43,046 nt of DNA. Source: a virus. Location: positions 1 through 43,046 of IMG/VR virus record IMGVR_UViG_3300037485_000842; one strand, given 5' to 3'. The notes under the pieces were generated by a model. That model was not told where the DNA came from. It made no database searches and saw nothing but the letters and a program-made list of their open reading frames with translations. Both the position numbers and the translations under genes were made by a program. Positions within the stretch are counted from its first letter, which is position 1; each line of letters begins with the position of its first letter. Of this stretch, positions 19,287 to 28,830 are shown one piece after another.

Positions 19287-19880
19287 TCACACCAATGGTT
19301 TTCCGTCTTGGCTGAAACAGTTCTTGTGTATGACATCGATTGTCTTCTCTCTGATAATTGCCCTCTCAACCTCGATGTCCTTCACGATTGCATTAGTCAC
19401 TCGAACATCCTCAATGATAGCATTGAAGACTGGCTTGTCGATAATCACAGCATTGATGACTTCCACATCCCTCTTCACTGGATTAATAATCTCAGTGTCT
19501 TTGTAGACTGGTCTCGATACTTCTACATCTTTATAGACTGGCTTCTCAACTGTCACAGGAACTTCAGTAATATTCAACTTCTCAACTAACTTAGGATATT
19601 CAATCTCAGTAAGTCTCGTTGTAATTGCTTTTTCAAGTCTCTCGTCAAGTTTAGCAATGACGTGTTGCACGACTTTCTCTGCGAGATCAATCGCAAGAAG
19701 ATTCACGACTTTATCGAACCCAGTCGGAACATCAATCTGTTTGTCTTTGAACACAGGACGCTCTACATCTACATCCTTAAAGACTGGTCTCAACACCTCT
19801 AAATCATTCTCAACGATCTTAACATGCCCTACGACTTCCGTGATTGTTGTTGCTTTCTTCTGAGGATTCGTCTGTTCCAT
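19287..19880 (-). CDS. decapeptide-repeat protein
   Basis: A 197-aa protein with two blocks of tandem 10-residue repeats around a central helical part. Block A is LEVLRPVFKD and VDVERPVFKD (27-46). Block B runs from 109 to 178 with seven units such as VTVEKPVYKD, VEVSRPVYKD, VEVINAVIID and IEVERAIIRE. The pattern is x-E-V-x-x-P/A-V/I-x-x-D. The middle (about 55-101) is amphipathic helix. The repeats suggest a beta-solenoid or long extended fibre. GGAGAATCC precedes ATG 19880. It lies among fibre genes, so a virion part is likely. Confidence 0.6.
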   Translation of the reverse strand: MEQTNPQKKATTITEVVGHVKIVENDLEVLRPVFKDVDVERPVFKDKQIDVPTGFDKVVNLLAIDLAEKVVQHVIAKLDERLEKAITTRLTEIEYPKLVEKLNITEVPVTVEKPVYKDVEVSRPVYKDTEIINPVKRDVEVINAVIIDKPVFNAIIEDVRVTNAIVKDIEVERAIIREKTIDVIHKNCFSQDGKPLV

Positions 19881-19893
19881 TTTTTGGATTCTC

Positions 19894-20220
19894 CTACTCG
19901 CGTTCAAAAGTTACAGTGATGACACCGCTAGTTGTTCCAGTGCGAATGCACTTGAATGCTGACATTTGATTTTGACCATTTAGAATAAGAATCCCACCGA
20001 TATCTAAGATATGCCCAACAGTTGAGCTTGGGTCTCCACCATCGTATCGATATCTGATCTGCCCAGAAGCGAGAGTGATGAACGCTGACTCTGCACCGCC
20101 TGAAGTGTTGCTGTCTTTATAGATCGTAGGGGTAAGAACTTGAATGCTATCTGCTACTGTTAGTGTCTCGAAGGCGAATCCTATATTCGGCCTCGTCCTG
20201 ACTACTTGACCTGATGCCAT
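19894..20220 (-). CDS. small virion protein
   Basis: A 108-aa protein, AAAGGAGACTATC before the ATG. The sequence is beta-rich (IQVLTPTIYK, GQIRYRYDGG, GHILDIGGILILNGQNQMSA) and ends with TSGVITVTFERE. I recall small phage proteins with this GH...L..L.G layout near tail genes; function unknown. Possibly a tail or capsid spike. Confidence 0.5.
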   Translation of the reverse strand: MASGQVVRTRPNIGFAFETLTVADSIQVLTPTIYKDSNTSGGAESAFITLASGQIRYRYDGGDPSSTVGHILDIGGILILNGQNQMSAFKCIRTGTTSGVITVTFERE

Positions 20221-20233
20221 TGATAGTCTCCTT

Positions 20234-22369
20234 TTATTTTGCTAGTTTTCCAGAAACAAGACGTTTGATGACCTGATCCATACTTGAATCTTTCTTCCCA
20301 ACATAAGTGACTTTGTTCTTATCAAATCTTTTCATCTTCTGTTCTCTTAACCTTGCCTCTGATGTCTCTTTTGAGACACGTTCAAACTTTTCAGGAGAAG
20401 GAAGTTCTTTTCTTTTCCCAAGAATCCTTCCTTCAATCTGTGGTTGTTCCATGCCTTTCATAATAGGTTCTGAGCCAATTAACTTCTGTGTTCCAAGTTG
20501 TTTAGGAAATACAGTTTCTCGAACAGGCGTATATTGATAACCAATTCTTCTAGTAGCCTCTTCAATCTTATCCTGATTAATAATCTTCTTCGCTTGAAGT
20601 TTTGTAATCGCATCAATTTCTTTCTGCAATTTCATAATATCTTTTGTTGTTCTTTCAACAGAATTCCCTCTTAGCACAATATCTTTTGCCGCTTGAAGCA
20701 TTGTTCCCATTACAGACATTTTAAAGCCAGCTCCACGCAACTGAGCCGACCTTGCGGCCTCTTCTACACTAAATCCAGCACTAGGAGAAGTCTGTTGAAC
20801 TACTGCTTTCCTATTAAGCAATTCTTTCAATGAAATCAGTGAAGATTCTTTTGCTGATAGTTTCTTATAGCTCGGAAGAACTTCTGCTATCGCTCGATTA
20901 TAATCAGCAATTAATGATTCATTCACTGCCTTTTCAGTTCTTGTCAGTGGCGGTCTATTCTGCGCTCTCATTGCATTATCATTCAATTCAATCTTTAATT
21001 GCCCAGTTCTTTTGAAAGCATCAAGAACATTCATATCCTTAACAAGACCTTTTTCACGAGCAATTACAGCATCATAATATTGAATTGCTTTCTTATTCGC
21101 AGATCCCCCTGGACTCAACAATTCATTTCGTCTAAGAGTTTCAATTCCAAGCGTTGGTTCAATCTCAATCTTTGCATTGCTCTCATCAACGGATCTTGCT
21201 TTTTCATTCTGAACTTCTTGAATCTTTGATTCAGTTTTTCCAACAAGTTCTTTGTACGTTTTAACTGGCTTCTCACCCTTCATCACTTCTGTGAACATTG
21301 CTTCAACAGGACGTTCTTTCCCCCAGCCAATAGAATGATTTAAATCTGCATTAATATCATCTTTCATTGTTCCAACGAACTCATCAAATAATTTAGTCTT
21401 TGCTTCAGAAACTTGAACAACTTTCTTTGCGAGATCATAAGGCTTTGCACTTGGAAGAGCAGTCAATAATCCTGACGCAACAAAATCAACAACGAAATTA
21501 TCAAACTTGTCTGGGCTATTTGCATAAAGATCACCATTTGAAAGAGCAGATGTTACCCCACCAGCTACGCCTCCAAGAGTTGCACGAGAGGCTGTTGCAA
21601 TTGTTTTGAGTGCCATGGAAGTTTGAGGGCCGGGATTAATCTTCTCAATTGCACCAAATACTTTCCCAATAGCCATATTGATTCCAGCTTGCTTTGCGGA
21701 ATTAACACCTATCTTTCCTTCTTGAGACCCTTGGATAGCTCCAAGGATTGGAAGAGACAGTTTATTCAGAGCAGGGACTAATTTCCCACCACCCATCATT
21801 GCATTTTCTGCAATAAAAGCAGGGGCTTGTGCAACAGTCTCAACAACTTTTGCTCCTAATGATTTTGCTTTGAAATAATCTTCAGCAAACACTCTTGCTT
21901 GTTTTGCTTGATCTCCAAAGAATGTGTTTGTGATTGGAGCAATTGTCTCCTTGATATTCTGGCCAAGAATCTTTTCTGTAATCGTTGCGTCTTTTTTAAT
22001 AGATAACTGGGTGCGAAATGGACGGGTTACAATGTCCATGACTTTCTGCTCAGTATCAAGCATATTTGCCCCACCCTTCATTAGACCAGAAGTCAGACCC
22101 CGAATATAATCATCTGCGACTTCATTGCCAGTTGGTTTTACTGATTTATCTTCTATCTTTGAAGATGTTGAAGCAGATGCTGGAGTCCTTTCAAGCCCAA
22201 GAAATTCAGAACGAGCGGAGCTTTGTTCTTCTGGTTTTAAAGATTTAAATTCTTCTTTCTCAGCAACAACAGTAGAGAAATATTCTTCTTTTGCAGATAT
22301 CTTCTCTTCTGGAGCAAGAGCCTGATAATCCTTAGATTCTTCTACATCCGACCAAGGTTTGTCCATCAT
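20234..22369 (-). CDS. large internal virion / DNA-ejection protein
   Basis: A 711-aa protein. Near the N-terminus are two similar helical units (DYQALAPEEKISAKEEYF and FKSLKPEEQSSARSEFL). Residues about 160-290 contain alternating hydrophobic and Gly/Ala-rich segments that could cross a membrane. Long charged helices follow, and the C-terminus is basic. Large helical proteins of this kind, encoded next to two other ejection-type genes and before the fibres, are injected by short-tailed phages to make a channel. ATGA overlap with the preceding gene. Confidence 0.6.
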   Translation of the reverse strand: MMDKPWSDVEESKDYQALAPEEKISAKEEYFSTVVAEKEEFKSLKPEEQSSARSEFLGLERTPASASTSSKIEDKSVKPTGNEVADDYIRGLTSGLMKGGANMLDTEQKVMDIVTRPFRTQLSIKKDATITEKILGQNIKETIAPITNTFFGDQAKQARVFAEDYFKAKSLGAKVVETVAQAPAFIAENAMMGGGKLVPALNKLSLPILGAIQGSQEGKIGVNSAKQAGINMAIGKVFGAIEKINPGPQTSMALKTIATASRATLGGVAGGVTSALSNGDLYANSPDKFDNFVVDFVASGLLTALPSAKPYDLAKKVVQVSEAKTKLFDEFVGTMKDDINADLNHSIGWGKERPVEAMFTEVMKGEKPVKTYKELVGKTESKIQEVQNEKARSVDESNAKIEIEPTLGIETLRRNELLSPGGSANKKAIQYYDAVIAREKGLVKDMNVLDAFKRTGQLKIELNDNAMRAQNRPPLTRTEKAVNESLIADYNRAIAEVLPSYKKLSAKESSLISLKELLNRKAVVQQTSPSAGFSVEEAARSAQLRGAGFKMSVMGTMLQAAKDIVLRGNSVERTTKDIMKLQKEIDAITKLQAKKIINQDKIEEATRRIGYQYTPVRETVFPKQLGTQKLIGSEPIMKGMEQPQIEGRILGKRKELPSPEKFERVSKETSEARLREQKMKRFDKNKVTYVGKKDSSMDQVIKRLVSGKLAK

Positions 22370-23586
22370 TTACTCCAGAGAGATGAATAACTTTTTTTCT
22401 TAGGTTCTTTCTTCAAGGTTTCACCATCAGACGTAGAACTATTTGTAAACTTAGTAGCTCTTCCAAATCCAGCAGTTACAGTTGAAGGCTTAACTCCAAA
22501 CTCTTTCGCAAGTCCTTGATAATTATCGTGAAGTTCGTTGTAAGCATTAGCTCGACTATCAGCCATTAACTTTGCTCCAAATACAAGAGCTTCCCTGTCG
22601 GAAGGAGTTAAACCAGCGCCACCTTCTTTTAATTTATTGAAAGCTCCAGTAAACCGATTCACAAGAGAAAGATTCTGTGGAGTCCTCTCATATTCACTCT
22701 CTCGAACAACTGAATTCGGGTCAGTGATCTTGTTGAAGATTGTAATGAGGCCTTGATCAAGAGCGAGTTTACTTTGCCCATCACCAGCGTTCGCTCCTTT
22801 CAGAAGAGAATCCATTGCATTCACTTGAGTCTTTACAACCTGATATTCTTTGACTTGTGGTAATGATTGGAACTCTTTCCTTAACTCAAATGATCTTTTC
22901 TGAGTTTCTCCCATGGCTTCATACTGAGCATTCGAGACTCCAACTGCTTTTGCAACATCAGTCTTGATTGCATGATCAATTCCTTTTTGAGTCGATGTCC
23001 TAATGAACTCAGAGAAATCCTTTCCAACAGCAACAGCATCTTTAACAGTCGCTGGATTTGTTTTCATTAATGCCTGAACTGCATCATCCCCCATCCCTGC
23101 TTCTTTCAATTTCTGAGCTTGAAATAAATTGATCTGTTTCGCCGCAGTCTTTTCCTGTTGTTTAGATATATACTCTCCAACATCAAACCCTGTCTTTTTC
23201 TCAATTGCGCCACCAATAACTCCACCTGCAACACTTCCAACTCCTTTAATAGCGTTTCCAACGTTTGACATAAACCCACTATCAGATGAAGCAGATGATG
23301 TACTTACAGAAGGACTTGCAACAGAACTCGCACTTCCACCAGAATAAACCATAGGCTCCCCAGCGGCATTCGTCCCCCCGACATTAACTCCTTTTCCAGC
23401 AGATGTTTCTCCAGAAAAAGATTGGTCAGACGTTGATTCAGCTGACCCAGCCGCTTGAGTTGCAATTCCTTTTAATGCGGCCATTGCAGAGGATGAAGTG
23501 TTTCCTTCTTGCATATCTTTCTTTCTTTTCCCACTCTTATCTTTTGCCGCACTCCCAACTGCCGCCGCAATATAAGCCCATGTCAT
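22366..23586 (-). CDS. internal virion protein
   Basis: A 406-aa protein with a hydrophobic start MTWAYIAAAVGSAA, a Ser/Gly-rich linker (about 50-100) and an Ala/Gly-rich segment SNVGNAIKGVGSVAGGVIGG. A long helical body with polar heptads follows. It overlaps both neighbours by four bases. Composition and order match internal head or ejection proteins of podoviruses. No enzymatic motif seen. Confidence 0.6.
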   Translation of the reverse strand: MTWAYIAAAVGSAAKDKSGKRKKDMQEGNTSSSAMAALKGIATQAAGSAESTSDQSFSGETSAGKGVNVGGTNAAGEPMVYSGGSASSVASPSVSTSSASSDSGFMSNVGNAIKGVGSVAGGVIGGAIEKKTGFDVGEYISKQQEKTAAKQINLFQAQKLKEAGMGDDAVQALMKTNPATVKDAVAVGKDFSEFIRTSTQKGIDHAIKTDVAKAVGVSNAQYEAMGETQKRSFELRKEFQSLPQVKEYQVVKTQVNAMDSLLKGANAGDGQSKLALDQGLITIFNKITDPNSVVRESEYERTPQNLSLVNRFTGAFNKLKEGGAGLTPSDREALVFGAKLMADSRANAYNELHDNYQGLAKEFGVKPSTVTAGFGRATKFTNSSTSDGETLKKEPKKKSYSSLWSK

Positions 23587-24020
23587 AACGCACCATCCTT
23601 AATTAATTTCTGGTCATCTAGCTCAATGAAGTCCTTTGCAATCACTCGTTCTTCAATCTTCTCAAGATCACGTTCTTCTCCAACTGTGTGAACTGTTACC
23701 CAGACAGTATCTTCGTGGATATAGAGAACCCGTTTTGTCCCGATCTTCGTGATTCCGCAGTACGGGGCTTTGATCCTTTCAACTCCATCTTCTGTAAGAA
23801 CTGAAACATCCCCAGTCATTACAAAGAAAGCATGCTCATGTTTATGAATCTTTGAGACAATCATAAGCCCTTTCTTCATGAATATCTTTCGGATGTACTG
23901 GTCTCCGGCAAAAGAATGCTTAAGAGGACAAGCATTATCTCCATAGACTGAATCAGGATAAGATTCTAGTTTCTTTTCAATCGACTGGACTTTATCTCTA
24001 AACGATGAAAGTGTAAGCAT
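23583..24020 (-). CDS. cupin-domain protein
   Basis: A 145-aa protein from the ATG at 24020, which overlaps the stop of the gene before (TAATG). The core has the two cupin strands with metal-site histidines: KGLMIVSKIHKHEHAFFVMTG (IHKHEH is the first motif) and the GDVSVLTEDG turn. A C-terminal strand holds RVLYIHEDTVWVTVH. Cupins bind a metal and a small ligand. The phage homologues are encoded near structural genes; their function is unsettled. Confidence 0.65.
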   Translation of the reverse strand: MLTLSSFRDKVQSIEKKLESYPDSVYGDNACPLKHSFAGDQYIRKIFMKKGLMIVSKIHKHEHAFFVMTGDVSVLTEDGVERIKAPYCGITKIGTKRVLYIHEDTVWVTVHTVGEERDLEKIEERVIAKDFIELDDQKLIKDGAL

Positions 24021-24724
24021 TAGATAATCCAACCTAACGCCCCACGAGACATCGAAGCGTTCTTTGCAGTTGTTGCAACTTGTCTTGATTGATATTTATC
24101 AGCTTCAGTTGCAAATATACTAGCATTGAAATTGTTCAGATTCCCTTGATATCCAAAAATACTGTCAGGGTTCACATTCTGCACAAGTTGTCCTGTTCCA
24201 GTTGTTCCTTGAACCTGAGTTTGACCGCTAATAGGAGTTCTACTTGCTGTCGAAAGAGCAATGTTCAAGCGTCTGTCTTTTAATGAGCTTTTTAATCGAG
24301 CGAGTTGGACACCTTCGTCAATTGAACCAAGAGGACTGATTGCACCAAGGCCACGTTGCGATTGCCCAGCTCTTATGTCTTCACGAACACCGGGAGCAAG
24401 AGAGTTATATTCCTGATCGTCTGTTTGATTCAAATAATCAGTAAGAGTCTTTTGGGCCGCTCCGACTTCTGGATTCAAAATATCAGAGATTGCCTTATAC
24501 TGGGGGGCATACTTTTGCTCAAGGTTTAAAGCCGCTTCAGCAAATGGGCCACTATATTCTTGAAGAGCCTTTAAAGATTCTTCAGAAAACTGACTTCCAT
24601 ATTCTTTTTGTGCCGCAAGAATCTTAGGAAGAGCGTCAATCTGCGCCTGAATTGCTTGAGCTGAAGTCTCAGTCGTAGAAGGTGCTGGAGCAGGTGCTGA
24701 TGGTGCTGAAGGTTGACCGCCCAT
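24020..24724 (-). CDS. internal virion / ejection protein
   Basis: A 234-aa protein with a Pro/Ala N-terminus (GGQPSAPSAPAPAPSTTE), then helical segments (AQAIQAQIDALPKILAAQKE, EEYSL-type turns) and a C-terminal MSRGALGWII. First of the ejection genes after the GNAT-like gene. Proline-rich N-termini and Q/A-rich helices are usual in podovirus ejection proteins. AAAGGAG precedes the ATG. Confidence 0.55.
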   Translation of the reverse strand: MGGQPSAPSAPAPAPSTTETSAQAIQAQIDALPKILAAQKEYGSQFSEESLKALQEYSGPFAEAALNLEQKYAPQYKAISDILNPEVGAAQKTLTDYLNQTDDQEYNSLAPGVREDIRAGQSQRGLGAISPLGSIDEGVQLARLKSSLKDRRLNIALSTASRTPISGQTQVQGTTGTGQLVQNVNPDSIFGYQGNLNNFNASIFATEADKYQSRQVATTAKNASMSRGALGWII

Positions 24725-24728
24725 GATA

Positions 24729-25040
24729 TTAAATCTCCTTTATGATAAGTTCGGGATCATAAGCGTGTCTTCGCCGTTCCCATTGAGTTCTCGTATAGAT
24801 TCTGACTCTCTCATTCTTCTTCTTTCTCTGAAAATAACAGTACTTTGCGTCAGGCACCATTCTCATTACTTCATCGATGATTCTATTGACTTTGTATCTA
24901 TTACGATGACTCGGATGACACCAGATGTCATTGATCCAGACGTACTCTCCGTTCTCCATGTCATAGCCCGATGGGCCGACAAGTCTCCACTCGCAGAATG
25001 TAATCACTTTTCCATCATAATCTTTTAAAGTCGTAATCAT
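24729..25040 (-). CDS. GNAT-like conserved phage protein
   Basis: A 103-aa protein matching a conserved phage group: LKDYDGKVITFCEWRLVGPS at the start, then GEYVWINDIWCHPSHRN and CYFQRKKKNERVRIYTRTQW. It resembles the core of a GNAT N-acetyltransferase: a strand, then the IWCHPSHRN loop that in GNATs holds the pyrophosphate of acetyl-CoA. Such genes stand beside tail genes in many podoviruses, with unknown substrate. Its start overlaps the preceding stop as ATGA. Confidence 0.6.
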   Translation of the reverse strand: MITTLKDYDGKVITFCEWRLVGPSGYDMENGEYVWINDIWCHPSHRNRYKVNRIIDEVMRMVPDAKYCYFQRKKKNERVRIYTRTQWERRRHAYDPELIIKEI

Positions 25041-26053
25041 CAGGCCTTGATCTCACTTATGGTTATGCTTGATGCCATTACTCCGCCAAATATCCGAGCT
25101 CCGCTCTGTCCATTGAACGTAATTGTTGATGCAGAATGTGGGCCACTTCTTACTCTGAATGTCGTTGCTGATGTCGTTCCTGCTGTCATAAAATGTGTAA
25201 AGTTTATTACGGATTCAATAGTCGCAGTTGCTGACGGAGCATTCGACACAGCGGCTAATGCCGCTGACGTAGCATCTTGAAATAATGCGACCGTAGGATA
25301 ATTCCCAGCACTATCTGAACAAACAAAAACCACATCAATCTTCAGTTTATTTGTCGCAGATTTTGGGGTAATGGCAAGAGTCATGTACTCATCACCTTCG
25401 GTAATGGCCGGAATTGAATCATCTATTGGTATAACCGTCGTTCCCGTTGCCATTGCTCCAGTCTGAACATTCACAACCTGAACGACACTTCCAGTAATAG
25501 CATTAGCGGATGTTGGAGAAAACTGTGGACTTCTGCATTTCTCAAACCAATTGGTTCCGTCAGACACGAGAGTGATTGTTGAACCAGCGGCTCCTGTGAA
25601 GTTTCCATCAAGTTTTAGATTACTTCCGTCCGTGAGAGTTGCAGTTGAATCAAATTGAAGAGTTACGACTGTTCCGGCGGTTTTTGCAGTGATAGAGGTA
25701 ATTGCTTCAGTTCCTGTGATATCGAAGTAGTTTCCATCATCTCCAAGAGTCATCGCTCCTGCCGCAGACGCCACATCAGCACCCTTCGCTAACTTCTGAA
25801 TCTTTGAAGAGAACGTCTGAACCCCTGAGATTGTTGATGCCCCTGAGATAGTAGTAGTCCCAGCAAGTGTGACATCCTGAGCAATGCTCGCAAGATTCAA
25901 CTTCGAGTTCGCAATCGCCGCCCCTGCCTTGATATTCGCATTCTCAATGTTTCCATTAAATTCTGTTCCAAGCCCGTCAACTTTTGCGTCAAGAGTCGGC
26001 CCTGTTACTGATACCGGATCTGCTCCAAAACTCGGAATTACAACAATACCCAT
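25040..26053 (-). CDS. tail fibre protein
   Basis: A 337-aa protein. The N-terminus (VDGLGTEFNGNIENANIKAG, AIANSKLNLASIAQDVTLAG) has the NANI...A.I..SKL motif repeated in many fibre stalks. A Gly/Thr/Ser-rich beta segment follows, and the C-terminal half is a beta-sandwich-like region (SATNKLKIDVVFVCSDSAGN). This is a stalk plus head typical of a tail appendage. GGAGGATTTAATC before the ATG. Confidence 0.65.
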   Translation of the reverse strand: MGIVVIPSFGADPVSVTGPTLDAKVDGLGTEFNGNIENANIKAGAAIANSKLNLASIAQDVTLAGTTTISGASTISGVQTFSSKIQKLAKGADVASAAGAMTLGDDGNYFDITGTEAITSITAKTAGTVVTLQFDSTATLTDGSNLKLDGNFTGAAGSTITLVSDGTNWFEKCRSPQFSPTSANAITGSVVQVVNVQTGAMATGTTVIPIDDSIPAITEGDEYMTLAITPKSATNKLKIDVVFVCSDSAGNYPTVALFQDATSAALAAVSNAPSATATIESVINFTHFMTAGTTSATTFRVRSGPHSASTITFNGQSGARIFGGVMASSITISEIKA

Positions 26054-26055
26054 GA

Positions 26056-27612
26056 TTAAATCCTCCCCGTATAAGGCCGTGCATAAGTTGTGTATTCAAT
26101 GAATGTCGCGATTTTCCCGCTTACTGAGTTTGTGATTCTGTACTGAACGTAACTTCCTCGTCCTGAGAACTTTGTTCTGAAATTTCCAGTTGCGTCCGTT
26201 AGAGCAACCGTAGTCGCTGGAGTTGTGAACGGAGTTGTTAGATTCCCAGTTAATGCAATCTGCCCGACTGTGACCCAACCTCCTTCATCGACTTGCATTT
26301 CAATGAGATAGATTCCGTCAGAGCCACCATCTGCCACAAACTGACTAGGGTCAAAAATCTTAATAATAAACGAATCATCAAAATCAATCTGTCTCGTGAT
26401 AATTCTCTGAGTGATCGCTGTTCCTGCATCTGTTGTTCCATTTAAAACTTTATAGCAAAGAGAAGTTGCTAGGGATGAACCACCGACGAACGTCTTGATG
26501 TTGTCCCCAAACCCGAACGAGCTCATGCACGATAAATTCCAAGTGGCTTTTGGAACTGTCGTCCACGCTGAATTAGGATCACCGTTTCTTTGTGCGGCGA
26601 TTGAATCCCAAATAACTGTTCGATCAGGAACTGTAGAAGTTCCAGTTGGGATGTTAAGAATATAAAGGCCGTTCTCGAACCATGCGTTTGCTGTATCGAT
26701 TGCATCCCAGTTGATTCCGTCAATGATGTCTCGAATCGGGTCTGAGATGACTCCAACTCGTAACTTGTCAAATGTCGTACGAGAAAGAAGACGAACCCCG
26801 TCATTCGCTAGAAAGATATGATCATTTCCGATGTCTTGAACTGTTCTCCCTGCCGAGCATCCAACTGCCACACTCAATGGCTTCAGATCCCAATCAGTGA
26901 GGGGAGTTGCTCCATCCATGTTCAAAACATGAATAGAATCATTCTTGTAGATGATCAACTCGAACTCTTTGAAAGCTTTCAACCATGTGACTTTTCCACC
27001 ATCACCGGAACGAACTTTGAACACGTTCGTCGCTCTATCCCACGTCTGTGGGTCAATAGCATTTGAGAACCACACATAATCTTTTGTACTTTGAGTAAGA
27101 CTTCCTGAAGCAAACATTTTATTGTTCGGAGTCCACTCCGCTACTGTACTAAGTGGAAAATCAGCATTCGTATCATTCTCATCTGTTACAGTAAACGCTG
27201 AATCAATACTGAACACATGATCTGTTCCGTTCAAAATGAAACATTTATCTAGGGCTTGTATGAAATTAGTCTGTAATCCAGTTGTGAGAGTCGTTAGCCC
27301 AACGATGTCTGTCCAGTCTGAATAATCATCAGCCAGTCTTTGAATCTTAGTCGCTCTTGCACGAAGTAAAGTATCAAGCGTTCCCCCAACATTATAATGG
27401 ACTAACCCAAGAATCTTATTCGTCGTGCTATTCGCAGTTCCAAGAACAGTCAGCCCATTTCTCTGAGTGCATTTTCCTTTCTTCGTGATGATAGAATTCT
27501 GAAGAAGTTCAGCTTGATTCTTCCCGATACTCGCTGTCTCATCCGAGGAGTTCTGTCCACCTGAGAAATCATTCTGCTGATACTTCACTCGGTTAGCAAT
27601 CAGAACTGACAT
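26056..27612 (-). CDS. tail nozzle / hub protein, gp10- or gp12-like
   Basis: A 518-aa protein. The N-terminal QNDFSGGQNSSDETASIGKN and QNSIITKKGKCTQRNGLTVL are the conserved start of podovirus tail stabilisation proteins (N-D-x-x-G-G...L.N....K.G...R.G). A beta-propeller-like series follows (WTTVPKATWNLS, YVWFSNAIDPQTWDRA). The protein would sit below the adaptor ring and form the tail tube of a short tail. Next to the adaptor gene, as expected. Confidence 0.7.
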   Translation of the reverse strand: MSVLIANRVKYQQNDFSGGQNSSDETASIGKNQAELLQNSIITKKGKCTQRNGLTVLGTANSTTNKILGLVHYNVGGTLDTLLRARATKIQRLADDYSDWTDIVGLTTLTTGLQTNFIQALDKCFILNGTDHVFSIDSAFTVTDENDTNADFPLSTVAEWTPNNKMFASGSLTQSTKDYVWFSNAIDPQTWDRATNVFKVRSGDGGKVTWLKAFKEFELIIYKNDSIHVLNMDGATPLTDWDLKPLSVAVGCSAGRTVQDIGNDHIFLANDGVRLLSRTTFDKLRVGVISDPIRDIIDGINWDAIDTANAWFENGLYILNIPTGTSTVPDRTVIWDSIAAQRNGDPNSAWTTVPKATWNLSCMSSFGFGDNIKTFVGGSSLATSLCYKVLNGTTDAGTAITQRIITRQIDFDDSFIIKIFDPSQFVADGGSDGIYLIEMQVDEGGWVTVGQIALTGNLTTPFTTPATTVALTDATGNFRTKFSGRGSYVQYRITNSVSGKIATFIEYTTYARPYTGRI

Positions 27613-27613
27613 T

Positions 27614-28630
27614 TTAGTATGAGTTTCCTAGGTTATAGAGATTCCGTTGGCCGTACACCTGTGGCTCTCCGTTATCAGGAACGATTTGTTTAATGAGATT
27701 CCGTGGTCTCATTGCAATCCATAATTCTTTTACACTATTCGCAAACTTCTGTTCTTGATCCTGTGCCCCTGTGACTTGCCCGTCTTCCCAAAGAGCGTCA
27801 GCTACGACCCCTTCAACGAGTTCATTCGCACATGGGATGATCGGGGCATCATTGTCATTGACAAGAGGAAGCCACCGCTTCTTGTACCACACTTGAAAGG
27901 TTGCGTTCGCTGATGGCATTAGAGACAGGCGAATCCACTTGAATAACGGAGAGCGATCACTTGGAGATAATTTAGCAAGAATATTAGTCGCAGTTGTCTT
28001 CTCACGAACAGTAATGACTCCAACTGCATCAGTCAAGGTTGCTGATGAACTTCCCTGAGCGATCTGAAGTTCTGAAGATGCGTCATAAGTGTTCGCTGAA
28101 TCAACGGCAGTGGCTCCTGTAAGTGTGATGTCTTCGCTAACTGTCATTCCGCTGACTTCTCCTGTGATTCTTACGATACACGGAGCAACATCTGACGCAG
28201 AAGTCGATAATACCTGGACTTTATCAGCGACAGACAATAACGCAGAACAGGACTTTGAGCCGATAGGAATATAATGATCAGCAGTTCCAGTCTGAACATT
28301 CCCGACAACCTCAAGACTCACAGCATTGAATCTTACGTGATCACGAATATCTAACGCAGTGATCTCTTTTCCGTTAGTCGTGTCCCACATCTTAATGACA
28401 TCTTCGAGATCATAACGAAGCGAGTAATCACGAGTTCCAGAAATGATCGGAAGGTTATAGCTCCTATTAAGCTCTCCCCAAGGAAAGTTTCTAAGGATTC
28501 TATCGTATCGGGTGCGAACCCAGTCCTTGACCTTGGGGAGAAGATCATTTGCGTTTGTCGTAGACGTGCTAGTATTCTGAACACACGCCATCGCCCTGAC
28601 TTGGATGCGTTTGAACGTATCGTTTATCAT
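27614..28630 (-). CDS. head-tail adaptor protein
   Basis: A 338-aa protein. N-terminal and C-terminal helical regions (DLLPKVKDWVRTRYDRILRN and ELVEGVVADALWEDGQVTGA) flank a Thr/Ser/Val-rich insertion of about 110 residues (VSGMTVSEDITLTGATAVDS), which is probably an Ig-like domain. The helical parts have the layout of gp4/gp11 adaptor proteins that dock on the portal. AAGGAGCGTT precedes the ATG. The insertion makes it longer than the simple adaptors. Confidence 0.65.
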   Translation of the reverse strand: MINDTFKRIQVRAMACVQNTSTSTTNANDLLPKVKDWVRTRYDRILRNFPWGELNRSYNLPIISGTRDYSLRYDLEDVIKMWDTTNGKEITALDIRDHVRFNAVSLEVVGNVQTGTADHYIPIGSKSCSALLSVADKVQVLSTSASDVAPCIVRITGEVSGMTVSEDITLTGATAVDSANTYDASSELQIAQGSSSATLTDAVGVITVREKTTATNILAKLSPSDRSPLFKWIRLSLMPSANATFQVWYKKRWLPLVNDNDAPIIPCANELVEGVVADALWEDGQVTGAQDQEQKFANSVKELWIAMRPRNLIKQIVPDNGEPQVYGQRNLYNLGNSY

Positions 28631-28639
28631 AACGCTCCT

Positions 28640-28819
28640 TTATGCTTCGTCAGTATAGACTAACCACGCCAAGTATTTGTTATCGTTTGTTTTAGTGATT
28701 CCACAGTTCATATTCAGTCTAGTAACATCCACCAAATGAATCAAAGTCTCTAATGCAGTAGCGGCCTCTTCTACCGTATTGCAAAGGGTTTTTGCATTAT
28801 GTGATGTGTATTTTGCCAT
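28640..28819 (-). CDS. 59-aa small protein in the head-tail region
   Basis: Read directly from the gap. ATG at 28819 with AGGAGATAAGTC upstream; stop at 28640. The protein MAKYTSHNAKTLCNTVEEAA followed by TALETLIHLVDVTRLNMNCG is mixed alpha-beta and ends LAWLVYTDEA. Small genes of this kind occur next to adaptor genes. Function unknown. Confidence 0.6.
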   Translation of the reverse strand: MAKYTSHNAKTLCNTVEEAATALETLIHLVDVTRLNMNCGITKTNDNKYLAWLVYTDEA

Positions 28820-28830
28820 GACTTATCTCC

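Noticed and set aside
19324-19880. CRISPR-like array in the decapeptide-repeat gene
   Set aside because: The repetition is in the protein with period 30 bases and no spacers; it is a coding repeat.
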